The notes: generated from the sequence alone by a model not told the origin. Shown: positions 18,285 through 27,399, counted from the first letter of the stretch. The stretch: 64,000 nucleotides of DNA from a bacterium 1XD21-13 (GCA_009917555.1 QZDX01000015.1:53876-117875); one strand, 5' to 3'. Numbers and translations are program-made.

Positions 18285-18656
18285 ATGAATGTACAAATGA
18301 ATTTGAGTTCCGAAGAAAATTTCTCTGAAATCTACCGTTTTTTTCTGCTTCTCGGTATTACCCCGAATTATCTCGGTTTTTACCAGGCTGCCTATGCAGT
18401 CGCCCTTTGTATGAAAGAACCGGAGCGGCTGATCTCCATTACCAAATCCTTGTATCCGGATGTGGCAAAGAATTTCCGGACCTCAGCCGGCAGCGTGGAA
18501 CGCAATATCCGCACAGTGGTCCGAATTTCCTGGGACAGCCATTCTAAGGTTCTGTCTGATTTGTCCTCTGAAAGTATTCAGAAGCAGCCCACGGTTTCCC
18601 AGTTTCTTTCTCTCATTGTGTTTTATTTTCTTTATTCTGATTACAAGTATATGTAG
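18285..18656 (+). CDS. Stand-alone Spo0A C-terminal-domain protein
   Basis: A 123-residue protein matching the DNA-binding effector domain of Spo0A with no receiver domain. The match runs from LLLGITPNYLGFYQAAYAVA through ISITKSLYPDVAKNF to TSAGSVERNIRTVVRISWD (about residues 20-90), parallel to Spo0A's LG.PA...GY.YL and VERAIRHAIE..W segments. In Spo0A this domain binds TGTCGAA boxes and is switched on by receiver phosphorylation; here the receiver is absent, so control must come from elsewhere. A strong AAAGGAGGGAG site lies 6-10 bases upstream and a terminator follows. The C-terminal tail (YFLYSDYKYM) is unlike Spo0A. Confidence 0.72.
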   Translation: MNVQMNLSSEENFSEIYRFFLLLGITPNYLGFYQAAYAVALCMKEPERLISITKSLYPDVAKNFRTSAGSVERNIRTVVRISWDSHSKVLSDLSSESIQKQPTVSQFLSLIVFYFLYSDYKYM

Positions 18657-18669
18657 CTCATTTATTTGG

Positions 18670-18715
18670 GGAAGGTGCGGCGTCTGTCCTGGATGCTCTC
18701 GCACCTTCCGTTTCT
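18670..18715 (+). terminator. Intrinsic terminator after the Spo0A-C-like gene
   Basis: Ten-bp stem GGAAGGTGCG/CGCACCTTCC (18670-18679 with 18700-18709) followed by GTTTCTTG, 14 bp after the stop codon. Confidence 0.75.
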
Positions 18716-18818
18716 TGTGATTTTCCCTGGAACTATTAAAAACTGCCGGCTCTCAAAAAGCCTTTTTGTCCATTTGACTTCACATGATATTTCACCCTGT
18801 AATAGAGATATCTTCTAA

Positions 18819-18847
18819 TTGACACACGTATTTACACGTGTTATTAT
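18819..18847 (+). promoter_or_regulatory. hicAB promoter with palindromic operator in the spacer
   Basis: -35 TTGACA (18819-18824), 17-bp spacer, -10 TATTAT (18842-18847). The spacer contains a perfect inverted repeat ACACGT-ATTTAC-ACGTGT (18824-18841). A palindrome between -35 and -10 is where HicB-type antitoxins bind to repress their own operon. Confidence 0.75.
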
Positions 18848-18861
18848 AAAAAGGAGTAAGC

Positions 18862-19071
18862 ATGAAAACTCAGGAGCTCATAAAGCTGCTTAAGAAAAAC
18901 AAATGTTACATCATAAGAAACGGAGGCAAGCATAATATCTGGTATAGCAGGCTTACCCAGAAGCAGTTCCCGGTTCCAAGGCATAAGGCAGAAATCCCGC
19001 CCGGAACTCTCAATAATATTCTCAAGGATGCCGGGCTCAAACCGAAACTACCCAAAAAATCCAATGACTGA
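18862..19071 (+). CDS. hicA: HicA-type mRNA interferase toxin
   Basis: A 69-residue basic protein with the small dsRBD-like HicA fold: MKTQELIKLLKKNKCYIIRN, then GGKHNIWY (the catalytic His) and FPVPRHKAEIPPGTLNNILKDAG, the family hallmark. HicA toxins cut mRNA and tmRNA. Ribosome-binding site AAAAGGAG lies 7 bases upstream. The antitoxin gene follows after 12 bp, in toxin-first order as usual for hicAB. Confidence 0.92.
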   Translation: MKTQELIKLLKKNKCYIIRNGGKHNIWYSRLTQKQFPVPRHKAEIPPGTLNNILKDAGLKPKLPKKSND

Positions 19072-19083
19072 AAGGAGCTTACA

Positions 19084-19485
19084 ATGGCAAAATACGCATA
19101 TCCTGCAATATTTACTCCGGAAAAAAACGGTGCCTTCTCCATTCTTTTTCCGGATCTGGACGGCTGCTACACCTGTGGCGACAGCTTAGAAGACGGAATC
19201 GAGATGGCCCAGGACGCACTTGCCCTTACCCTGTACGGCTACGAAAAGGACCAACGGGAAATTCCCCTTCCCTCCACCCCCTCTGCTCTCTCCTTAAAGG
19301 GAAATGAATTTGTCAACTATATTGCCTGCGACACCTTAAAATATCGAAAAATGTATAACAGCAAAGCCGTCAAAAAGACACTGACCATCCCGGAATGGCT
19401 AAACGAGGCCGCCGTGTCCATGGGGCTTAACTTCTCCCAGGTGCTTCAGGAGGCATTGCTGCTGAAAATAGGCCCCCGCCTGTAA
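19084..19485 (+). CDS. hicB: HicB-type antitoxin
   Basis: A 133-residue protein. The N-terminal partially degraded RNase H-like domain (YPAIFTPEKNGAFSILFPDL, DGCYTCGDSLEDGIEMAQDAL) neutralises HicA. The C-terminal segment (KTLTIPEWLNEAAVSMGLNF, SQVLQEALLLKI) is a ribbon-helix-helix DNA-binding domain, the form of HicB that autorepresses the operon. The inverted repeat in the promoter is the likely binding site. Ribosome-binding site AAAGGAG precedes the ATG. Confidence 0.92.
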   Translation: MAKYAYPAIFTPEKNGAFSILFPDLDGCYTCGDSLEDGIEMAQDALALTLYGYEKDQREIPLPSTPSALSLKGNEFVNYIACDTLKYRKMYNSKAVKKTLTIPEWLNEAAVSMGLNFSQVLQEALLLKIGPRL

Positions 19486-19492
19486 CCAAACC

Positions 19493-19825
19493 TCACTCCC
19501 GAATAAACTCCCGATCCCTGTCCGGGACTCCATCCGCATCGGTTCGGAACCGCTCCACCCTCATATGCAGGTCGTATTTTGCCCGAAGCGCGGCAATGGT
19601 TTCCATCATGGACGAAGCATGGTGCTCGTCAATAGCCTGCTGGTCCTCCCAGGCATCGATCAGCATGACCGTCTCCGCATCCTCCATGGGGAAAAAATAT
19701 TCATACCGCAGGTTTCCCTTCTCCCCGCGGATTTTCGCCACCGTCCCGCTCTCTGTCATCTCCCTGGCAAATGCCCTGGCCGCCCCGTTTGTTCCCCTAT
19801 AATACAAATTCACAACAATCGCCAT
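19493..19825 (-). CDS. Antibiotic biosynthesis monooxygenase (ABM) domain protein
   Basis: A 110-residue protein with the dimeric ferredoxin-like ABM fold: MAIVVNLYYRGTNGAARAFA, the core YEYFFPMEDAETVMLIDAWE, and DQQAIDEHHASSMM with the conserved His pair. Relatives include YgiN-type quinol monooxygenases and small heme- or stress-related enzymes; the substrate is not inferable. It is a single gene, convergent with hicAB with 7 bp between stops, and its ribosome-binding site is AAAGGAGA. Confidence 0.83.
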   Translation of the reverse strand: MAIVVNLYYRGTNGAARAFAREMTESGTVAKIRGEKGNLRYEYFFPMEDAETVMLIDAWEDQQAIDEHHASSMMETIAALRAKYDLHMRVERFRTDADGVPDRDREFIRE

Positions 19826-19893
19826 CTCTTTTATCTCCTTTCAATTTAAAGCTGCTGCCTGACAACGCAAAAGGATAAAGTCCAGTAAAATAA

Positions 19894-20772
19894 TCAGGCA
19901 TCAATCAGCCCAAGCTTGCAAAAGGCTTTAAAAAGTCCGTCTGCTTCCACATCATCCGTGACAAAATCCGCGGCTTTTTTCGCTTCCTCGCCTGCATTTC
20001 CCATAGCAACGCCTATTTCACAGCACTCAAACATGGGGATGTCAATTTTCGCATCCCCAAAGGCAATGGTATCCTTTTTCTCCATTCCTAAGTAATCCAA
20101 CAGGCGCTCCACTGCATTTCCCTTGGTGATTCCCTTCACTCCCAAATCCCCAAAGAGAGCTGTCTCCCCGGCTCCGCCCCAGGTGCTATTTTCCATATCC
20201 GGAAACTGCTCCCTGGTGTCAAGAAAATCCTGATAGGAATGAAGCAGGTAGCTTACCTTATTTAAATCCCCCCGGTAAAGCTCTCCCCCATATATCATAT
20301 CCGGAAACACATCCTCTATGGTTATCTGATCCGCATTCTCCCTGCCCTTCCGCCTGCTGTACTCTTGAATGGCAGACTGGGATTCCACCGCAAAATGCTC
20401 ACTGGCAAAAAGGCCGTTATTGCTCTCCAGATAAAACTCCAGCCCCTTTTCGTGCAGATAATCCACAATCCGGTGGCACTGGTCCCCGGTAATCAGCTGA
20501 TGCATCACCACTTGCTCGTGATCCTCCACATAGCTCCCATTGCCTCCGATCATGCCGTCCAGGCCAATCTCCCACAGCTCCTCATAAACCTCCGCCCTGC
20601 TGCGTCCTGTACAAATGTAGACGCGATGCCCGTTTTTCCGCGCTTCCCTGATTGCTTTTATCGCCGACTTTGGAATCCGCCCCTCATAATCCACCAGGGT
20701 TCCGTCCACATCCAAAAAAATAATCTTTGGCATATTCATCTCTGTAGCCAGAGACTTTTCTACACCATTCAA
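19894..20772 (-). CDS. Cof-type HAD phosphatase, TTG start
   Basis: A 292-residue HAD-superfamily hydrolase: motif I DVDGTLVDYEG (residues 21-31), motif II ICTGRSRAE, a large cap domain of the Cof/C2B type, a Lys in GITKGNAVERLL and motif III/IV GDAKIDIPMFECCEIGVAMGN. Such enzymes dephosphorylate sugar phosphates or other small metabolites. A TTG start at 20772 has AGGAGG with an ideal 8-base spacer; an internal ATG (MNMPKII) is the alternative. It follows the GH1 gene by 88 bp on the same strand, so it may dephosphorylate a sugar phosphate from that pathway (inference). Confidence 0.88.
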   Translation of the reverse strand: MNGVEKSLATEMNMPKIIFLDVDGTLVDYEGRIPKSAIKAIREARKNGHRVYICTGRSRAEVYEELWEIGLDGMIGGNGSYVEDHEQVVMHQLITGDQCHRIVDYLHEKGLEFYLESNNGLFASEHFAVESQSAIQEYSRRKGRENADQITIEDVFPDMIYGGELYRGDLNKVSYLLHSYQDFLDTREQFPDMENSTWGGAGETALFGDLGVKGITKGNAVERLLDYLGMEKKDTIAFGDAKIDIPMFECCEIGVAMGNAGEEAKKAADFVTDDVEADGLFKAFCKLGLIDA

Positions 20773-20802
20773 CCGTTATTCCTCCTCACACTCTCAACAC
20801 AA

Positions 20803-20849
20803 GGGCTGCCGCAAATGGAAAAGCCTGATGGCTTCATTTGCGGCAACCC
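20803..20849. other. Long hairpin between GH1 and HAD genes
   Basis: TGCCGCAAAT (20807-20816) pairs with ATTTGCGGCA (20836-20845), and an inner AAGCC-TGAT-GGCTT extends the stem. No T-tract follows on the minus strand, so it may be an RNA processing or stabilising hairpin within the GH1-HAD transcript and not a terminator. Confidence 0.5.
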
Positions 20850-20860
20850 CGTTCATCTAA

Positions 20861-22371
<1,511 letters not shown>

Positions 22372-22384
22372 AAATCCTGCAATT

Positions 22385-22413
22385 ATTATAGCTCTCCATG
22401 AGGACCTGCGCAA
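22385..22413 (-). promoter_or_regulatory. Promoter for GH1
   Basis: Minus strand: -35 TTGCGC (22408-22413), 17-bp spacer, perfect -10 TATAAT (22385-22390), about 80 bp before the GH1 start. No antiterminator target of the LicT type is seen here. Confidence 0.6.
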
Positions 22414-22510
22414 GACGATCCTTGCACTATGAAAAGATTAATACGGCAAACCTTTTCTATGACCAGGTTTCCTTCTTTTGGGGCCGACAAGTTTTTGTTA
22501 TTACATAGAG

Positions 22511-22548
22511 ATACCGCCCCCCAGCGTGAAGCAGGCCGGGGGCGGTAT
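22511..22548 (-). terminator. Hairpin terminator after cotJC
   Basis: Ten-bp stem ATACCGCCCC/GGGGCGGTAT (22511-22520 with 22539-22548), about 45 bp beyond the cotJC stop. The T-tract on the minus strand is poor (CTCTATG), so efficiency is uncertain. Confidence 0.5.
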
Positions 22549-22590
22549 GGGAAATTGTCTCTTCTATTCTGTTTGGTTTTTTAGCGGATA

Positions 22591-23214
22591 TTACTTGCAG
22601 CCCAGATTTCCTCCGTTGGTGTCGAAGGCCGGGTTGAAGGCGTAGAAATTCTTACCATCCAGATGGTCCTGAACAATGCGCAGAGCTTCGCCGAAACGCT
22701 GGAAGTGCACAACCTCTCTGGCCCGCAGGAAGCGGATGGCGTCGGTTACGTCCGGGGAATCCACAGACAAACGCAGGATGTTGTCATAGGTGGTACGGGC
22801 CTTTTCCTCTGCCGCCATATCTTCCGTCAAATCCGTAATGGGATCTCCCACCGACTGGAACATTGCTGCGGAAAAAGGCGTCCCGGAAGCGGCCTGGGGC
22901 CACAGTCCCAATGTGTGATCCACATAATAAGCATCGAAGCCGGAGGCTTTCAATTCCTCCATGGTCATATTTCTGGTAAGCTGATGCACAATTGTGGCGA
23001 TCATCTCAAAATGCCCCAATTCCTCCGTGCCGATGTCCGTAAGCAAAGCCATGCACTCCTTATAAGGCATGGTATACCGCTGAGACAGGTAGCGCATGGA
23101 GGCTCCAAGCTCGCCGTTGGGTCCGCCGTACTGTGTAATGATCGCCTTAGCCAGCTTCGGATTCGTCTCCTTAATATTTATCGGATATTCCAACCGTTTT
23201 TCATAATTAAACAT
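22591..23214 (-). CDS. cotJC: Spore coat protein CotJC, manganese catalase family
   Basis: A 207-residue protein in the manganese catalase ferritin-like fold: MFNYEKRLEYPINIKETNPK, then AIITQYGGPNGELGASMRY. Metal ligands are in GTEELGHFEMIATIVHQL and EEKARTTYDNIL, with REVVHFQRFGEAL near the end. CotJC is part of the inner spore coat; relatives may remove peroxide. It is the last gene of cotJABC. Confidence 0.95.
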   Translation of the reverse strand: MFNYEKRLEYPINIKETNPKLAKAIITQYGGPNGELGASMRYLSQRYTMPYKECMALLTDIGTEELGHFEMIATIVHQLTRNMTMEELKASGFDAYYVDHTLGLWPQAASGTPFSAAMFQSVGDPITDLTEDMAAEEKARTTYDNILRLSVDSPDVTDAIRFLRAREVVHFQRFGEALRIVQDHLDGKNFYAFNPAFDTNGGNLGCK

Positions 23215-23235
23215 ACCTGAACTTTTCCCTCCTTT

Positions 23236-23766
23236 CTATTGCCACGGCCACGGCTGATTTACCCAATCCCAGTAAGTATCGCAGTGATGAGCGTGGGCGA
23301 GGGTAAGCGGGCCATAGATTTTTGAATATTCCGCCAATGCCTCATTGTAGAGACGCACCTGCTCTTGGAAATAGGCAATTGCTTCCACATCCCAAGGATG
23401 GGTGTCCAAATAGAGAGAGCTGTCTACGCAGGCAAATTTTGTCTGACCAATCCAGCAAAGAAGCTGTTCCCGGCTCATCTCACAGCAGGGACAGGAGGGT
23501 CCCACCGGACGATGGGACGGCTGCCCCTGGGGACGGTTGCAGGGCGGAACCGGCCGTTCCGGCTGATTGCAGGAGGGCGGAGGGCAAGGCGCTACAGGCC
23601 GTGGCGGAGGACAGGACGCTGTGGACTTAGGTGGACAAGGAGGCGTCTGACTGCAGGGTGCTGCAGGCCGAGGCTGCGGTGAAACGCAGGAGCTCTGACC
23701 TCTTCCCTGGTTACAGGAGTTCCCCCTCTGAAATTGTCCGAAGGCTCCGTGATTCATCATCGACAT
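23236..23766 (-). CDS. cotJB: Spore coat protein CotJB with Pro/Cys-rich N-terminal extension
   Basis: A 176-residue protein. The C-terminal 80 residues are the CotJB domain (MSREQLLCWIGQTKFACVDS, then LYLDTHPWDVEAIAYFQEQ, ending WDWVNQPWPWQ). About 95 extra N-terminal residues are rich in Pro, Cys and Gln, with repeats such as PCPPPS, CPPPRP and PPCNRPQ. CotJB proteins are normally about 85-90 residues, so this extension is unusual. Its cysteines could cross-link the coat. It overlaps the cotJA stop by 10 bp, so it is translationally coupled. Confidence 0.9.
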   Translation of the reverse strand: MSMMNHGAFGQFQRGNSCNQGRGQSSCVSPQPRPAAPCSQTPPCPPKSTASCPPPRPVAPCPPPSCNQPERPVPPCNRPQGQPSHRPVGPSCPCCEMSREQLLCWIGQTKFACVDSSLYLDTHPWDVEAIAYFQEQVRLYNEALAEYSKIYGPLTLAHAHHCDTYWDWVNQPWPWQ

Positions 23767-23963
23767 GCACCTCGCTTTCCAAGAAATGGTTTATCAAGCT
23801 CCGGGAAAATTGTTCCGGCCTTCATCGCTTTATCCAGCGGATAAGTCTGATTCCAGTGCTGCCACGGCACATAGGCTATCGCCAGAGGCATCCCGAAAAG
23901 GGGATCCTTGGGGCAGCTTCCGGGCCTTGGCCTTTGCATGGGCTGCATATTACAGTCTGCCAT
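23757..23963 (-). CDS. cotJA: Spore coat-associated protein CotJA
   Basis: A 68-residue protein matching CotJA: PLAIAYVPWQHWNQTYPLDK, then ALKAG-type AMKAGTIFPELDKPFLGKRG. First gene of cotJABC, which is transcribed in the mother cell in sporulating Firmicutes. Ribosome-binding site AAAGGAG lies 7 bases upstream. No sigma-E promoter is called with confidence. Confidence 0.93.
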   Translation of the reverse strand: MADCNMQPMQRPRPGSCPKDPLFGMPLAIAYVPWQHWNQTYPLDKAMKAGTIFPELDKPFLGKRGACR

Positions 23964-24077
23964 AAGAGGCTCCTTTCAAAATTGATCTCCATTTATCTTA
24001 TGTGCGGATAAAAAATGGGTGAAAACGGCAGTGTCGCCGTCATAGCCTATCAGAAAACTTTTGCATACTATATGGCA

Positions 24078-24118
24078 GGGGACCGCAGAACAGAAAAGCA
24101 TCCGTCTGTTCTGTCCCC
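24078..24118. other. Hairpin in the cotJA-lysozyme divergent region
   Basis: GGGGAC and CAGAACAGA (24078-24094) pair with TCTGTTCTG and GTCCCC (24105-24118). It lies in the 194-bp gap between divergent cotJA and the GH25 gene. With no gene pointing into it, a terminator role is doubtful; it could sit in the leader RNA of the lysozyme gene. Confidence 0.45.
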
Positions 24119-24157
24119 TCTCTACAAATTAAATATAGTCTAAAAAGGAGAATTATA

Positions 24158-25009
24158 ATGAGCTATAAGATGATAGATGTCTCTTCCTACCAGGGCCACC
24201 CCGACTGGGAGCAGGTACGCAAAGCCGGATACGTGGGAGGAATCCTGCGCATTTGGAACAGCAAGGGCGTGGATACAAGCTGGGAATACAATTATCATGC
24301 CTGCGAGAGAGCCGATATTTTAAGAGGCGCATACCGCTACAGCTACGCCCTCACAACATCCCAGGCGCGGGCGGAGGCACAGGAGGTCCTTCAGACTCTT
24401 CAGGGGCGCAAGCTAGAACTTGGGGTATGGCTGGATCTGGAATGGAAAAATCAGAGAGCCCTTGGAAGCGCCAAGGTAAAACAAATTGCCGACACTTGGA
24501 TGAAAACCATCCGCAGGGCCGGATATGAGTGTAACGTTTACTGCAATATGGACTGGTATAGAAATGTATGCGGCGGTCTGGATGCCCGCTACTGGATTGC
24601 CCGCTACCCGCAAAATGACACCGGCATACCCATAGCCAGTTTAAGGCCAAATATAGGCGAGCTTGCCTGGCAGTTCAGTCATAAGGGAAAGGTCCCCGGA
24701 ATTCAGGGAAATGTGGATCTGGATGAATGGTACGGCCCCCTTCCCTCCGCTCCCGGCTCCCACAAGGGAAAAAATCCCTACAGAGATACGGGAAGGGTCT
24801 TAAAATACAACCGGCTCACAGCCGGTATGGTCCGGGAGGGCGTGCGCTGGCTTCAATGGGAGCTTCGGGAAGCCGGCTACCAGCTTGCCGTAGATGGTAA
24901 ATTCGGCCCCAAAACCGATCTTGCCTTGAGAGCATTCCAGGCTGACCATGGACTGACCGTAGATGGAAAATTGGGTCCTGCCACCAGAGCTGCACTAATT
25001 ATGGCCTAG
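24158..25009 (+). CDS. GH25 lysozyme with C-terminal peptidoglycan-binding domain
   Basis: A 283-residue protein. Residues 1-200 are a GH25 muramidase barrel: MIDVSSYQGHPDW (first catalytic-face Asp), GVWLDLEW with the acidic pair, and YWIARYP and DLDEWYG near the barrel end. Residues 215-283 are a PG_binding_1 repeat (REGVRWLQWELREAGYQLAV, DGKFGPKTDLALRAFQADHG). It cleaves muramic acid-glucosamine bonds in peptidoglycan. No signal peptide is visible, so it may act in the mother cell or forespore, or after lysis; the adjacent cotJ operon hints at a spore role (inference). Confidence 0.88.
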   Translation: MSYKMIDVSSYQGHPDWEQVRKAGYVGGILRIWNSKGVDTSWEYNYHACERADILRGAYRYSYALTTSQARAEAQEVLQTLQGRKLELGVWLDLEWKNQRALGSAKVKQIADTWMKTIRRAGYECNVYCNMDWYRNVCGGLDARYWIARYPQNDTGIPIASLRPNIGELAWQFSHKGKVPGIQGNVDLDEWYGPLPSAPGSHKGKNPYRDTGRVLKYNRLTAGMVREGVRWLQWELREAGYQLAVDGKFGPKTDLALRAFQADHGLTVDGKLGPATRAALIMA

Positions 25010-25078
25010 GGACCGAAAAATAGTCAGAACAACTGCACCAAGTAACTTGCCAGTGCAGGGTATACAGGTAAAAACACA

Positions 25079-25107
25079 GGCGGTATGCTTTTCAGCAGCA
25101 TACCGCC
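25079..25107. terminator. Bidirectional terminator between lysozyme and FlxA-like genes
   Basis: Eleven-bp perfect stem GGCGGTATGCT/AGCATACCGCC with a 7-nt loop (25079-25107), midway between two convergent genes. Confidence 0.75.
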
Positions 25108-25142
25108 CGCGTCCGATTTCTTTATATCTGATGCTCCTATAA

Positions 25143-25844
25143 CTAAGCCCGGCCAATAACCCGTGCCTCCTCTTCCTCTGTCACTGCCCTTCCATCGCTG
25201 GTATATCCAATGGGCTCCCGATCCTTCTCGTCCTTTTCCTCCTCGGACTTTGGTATTTGTCCTTCTTTTGCCTTCTCCGGGTCCTGATTTGCCTCAGCCG
25301 CATCCTTCAAATCCTGGTTGGTTCTTCCCAAAAGCTCCATCTGGGTGGAACGGGCATTTTCCGCCCCCTGCTCTGCCCTTGCCAGCTCATTTTCCTTGCT
25401 CGGAATCGAAGGCATGTTCCGGCCCGTATCCAGCTCCATCTCGCTTTTCAGCACAGCCGCCCTGCCCTCCATGCGGTTGGCCGCAGCCTCCTGAATCTTG
25501 GCATGCTTCACCGCCGCTTCTGAGGAGATGACCGTCTGCATCCCCGTCTCGTCATAGGGCTTCTTCTGTGTGGCCTTTGTCTGTTCCTCTCTCTGCTCCC
25601 GGCGCTGCTCTGCCAAGTGCTGCTGAAGCTGTTCCTGTAGCTCCATGATTTTATCCTGCAGCTCCTGCTTCTTTTTCTGCTTCTGCTCCATGGTCAGATT
25701 TTCATCCGCAGCAACATTCTGAATCTGCCTCTGCAGCTCTTCAATCTGGCTCTCAAGTCCCCTGGTCACTGCGTCCTTCATAGGTGTTATCCGCATCTGT
25801 CCGCTCTGAATCCCGGACATCTTGATACTGTTAATTCCCTGCAT
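25143..25844 (-). CDS. FlxA-like coiled-coil protein
   Basis: A 233-residue protein starting MQGINSIKMSGIQSGQMRIT. Residues 28-95 are a Gln/Glu/Lys-rich coiled coil (SQIEELQRQIQNVAADENLT, then MEQKQKKKQELQDKIMELQE), typical of FlxA-like proteins. The C-terminal half is charged and low in complexity. FlxA was named for a flagellar regulon gene in E. coli, but this family is widespread in Clostridia without flagella and its function is unknown. Single gene between the lysozyme and TauE genes. Confidence 0.7.
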   Translation of the reverse strand: MQGINSIKMSGIQSGQMRITPMKDAVTRGLESQIEELQRQIQNVAADENLTMEQKQKKKQELQDKIMELQEQLQQHLAEQRREQREEQTKATQKKPYDETGMQTVISSEAAVKHAKIQEAAANRMEGRAAVLKSEMELDTGRNMPSIPSKENELARAEQGAENARSTQMELLGRTNQDLKDAAEANQDPEKAKEGQIPKSEEEKDEKDREPIGYTSDGRAVTEEEEARVIGRA

Positions 25845-26038
25845 ACCTCATTTCCCCCTTCTGCCATCGATGCATGCCTGTTCCTGCCGCTTTTGTCTCT
25901 CACTAAGGCCTTACTTATTTTATTTATCGACAGCAAGTAAGAAAAAATAAAGCATAACTGTTCAAGCCGCATTCTCTTCCGTGACCATAGACAATAGGGA
26001 ATACATTGAATACTCTTCTCATGGAAAATGCTGCAAAA

Positions 26039-26806
26039 TCAAAGGTAATGGAAAATCACCATAGCAATGCCAAGAATCGTGAGCACCACGCCGGTAGCCC
26101 GGTTCAGCACCGCCGGCTCCGCTTTGTTGGCAAACCGGGCCGCAACTCTGGCCCAGATAAGGGTACTGAGCACACAAAGGATCAGGCAGGTTATATCCCC
26201 GATGCCTCCAATGGCAAAATGGCTCACAGATCCGGTAAATGCCGTAAAGGTCATAATAAAAACACTGGTTCCCACTGCTGTTTTCAGATCGTATCCCAAG
26301 AGACTGGTCAGAACCAGAAGCATCATCATGCCCCCGCCCGCTCCCACAAAGCCGCAGATAAAGCCCACCATGCTTCCGCTCAATACAGAGCGAATCAGAC
26401 GTGTTCTGGCATCACTCTGCTCACTGCTTTCCTTGGTGGTCATCACCGGCCGGACAATAAACTTAATTCCCATCATCAGCGTCATAAACATGGAAAATCC
26501 GCCCATAGTCCGGTTGGGCACAAAGCTGGACACATAGCTTCCCACCAGGGTAAAGCAGAGGACTGACGCCATCATGACAGCTCCGTTTTTAATGTCCAGA
26601 TTTTTATTTTTTCCATAAGTCCAGGCCGATACCGCACTGGCAAGTACATCACTGGCCAGGGCTATTCCCACTGCCTGATAAGCCTCCATGTGAAGGAAGG
26701 TAATCAGCATGGGGCTGATGGCTGCCGCCGCGCTCATGCCTGCAAAGCCTGTCCCCAATCCTGCTCCCATACCAGCGAAAAAGCAAACAAAAAATTTTAA
26801 AAGCAT
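26039..26806 (-). CDS. TauE/SafE-family sulfite/organosulfonate exporter
   Basis: A 255-residue membrane protein with about eight hydrophobic segments in two inverted halves. It has the glycine-rich GMGAGLGTGFAGMSAAAAISP at the N-terminus and the matching GFICGFVGAGGGMMMLLVL in the middle, hallmarks of TauE/SafE. Predicted to move sulfite, sulfonates or related anions; substrate not known. It lies downstream of a MarR regulator on the same strand, with a palindromic repeat between them. Confidence 0.88.
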   Translation of the reverse strand: MLLKFFVCFFAGMGAGLGTGFAGMSAAAAISPMLITFLHMEAYQAVGIALASDVLASAVSAWTYGKNKNLDIKNGAVMMASVLCFTLVGSYVSSFVPNRTMGGFSMFMTLMMGIKFIVRPVMTTKESSEQSDARTRLIRSVLSGSMVGFICGFVGAGGGMMMLLVLTSLLGYDLKTAVGTSVFIMTFTAFTGSVSHFAIGGIGDITCLILCVLSTLIWARVAARFANKAEPAVLNRATGVVLTILGIAMVIFHYL

Positions 26807-26831
26807 TTTTCTTCTGTCCTTTCTTATTTAT

Positions 26832-26934
26832 AGTTCCGCAATCCTCTCTCCAGTACCCTTTATCTAGAAGAATTTCCGGTCTCTGAAACATGAGCCCGTA
26901 AATCCTTCTGGCACTGTCGGAGGATTGCTGTTTT
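26832..26934 (-). repeat. Imperfect palindromic repeat element, full copy B
   Basis: Aligns along its whole length with 9180-9285: plus-strand AGTTCCGCAAT start, CCAGTAC, AATTTCCGG, AAACAT, CCCGTAAATC.TTCTGG and GGATTGCTGTTTT end. Self-complementary arms AGAAGAATTTCCGG and CCCGTAAATCCTTCT give a long hairpin. A partial restart (AGTTCCGCAATCCC) follows at 26935-26948. It lies between marR and tauE, just ahead of the tauE ribosome-binding site. Confidence 0.7.
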
Positions 26935-26949
26935 AGTTCCGCAATCCCC

Positions 26950-27399
26950 TTAAGATGACCTCTCCAATGCTTTGAGGGCTGCTGATACATTTGTATCAAT
27001 TCTTTTGAAAATGCGGTTCATGTATTCCCGCTCTTCCTGCGAAAACCCTGCCAGCATCTGCGCAAAGCACCAGTCCTGCGTTTTCTTAAGCTCCAGGGCC
27101 GCCTCCTCCCCCGCCGGCTCCAAAAATATCCTCTGGATTCTCCGGCTCTCGGTATCCTCCCCAAGCCTTATCATGCCCCGTCCCCGGAGCTTTTCCAGCG
27201 CATTGGAAACATTGGACTTGGACAGTCCTCTACTGATCACTATGTCTCTGGCTGTGTTCAGTGAGGGATTGTTTTTTAAAAACAAAAGAATATGAACGTC
27301 AATCATCTGAAAACCATAGGCCCTGGCCTGCTCCTTAAAGGCAAGGTCATAAAATTTTCTAAAATGATTGACATGGGAAATATATGTACCTGTCTCCAT
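26950..27399 (-). CDS. MarR-family regulator
   Basis: A 149-residue winged helix-turn-helix protein: FLKNNPSLNTARDIVISRGL, SKSNVSNALEKLRGRGMIRL (recognition helix) and EDTESRRIQRIFLEP (wing). Flanking helices form the dimer interface. Ribosome-binding site GGAGGAGGAG lies 4-6 bases from the ATG. The tauE exporter follows, and an MBL hydrolase is divergent. A double palindrome in the shared 349-bp upstream region is the probable binding site for this regulator. Confidence 0.85.
   Translation of the reverse strand: METGTYISHVNHFRKFYDLAFKEQARAYGFQMIDVHILLFLKNNPSLNTARDIVISRGLSKSNVSNALEKLRGRGMIRLGEDTESRRIQRIFLEPAGEEAALELKKTQDWCFAQMLAGFSQEEREYMNRIFKRIDTNVSAALKALERSS

Noticed and set aside
23322..23682. 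Plus-strand frames opposite cotJB
   Set aside because: Reverse-strand reading of the Pro-rich repeats; no independent support.
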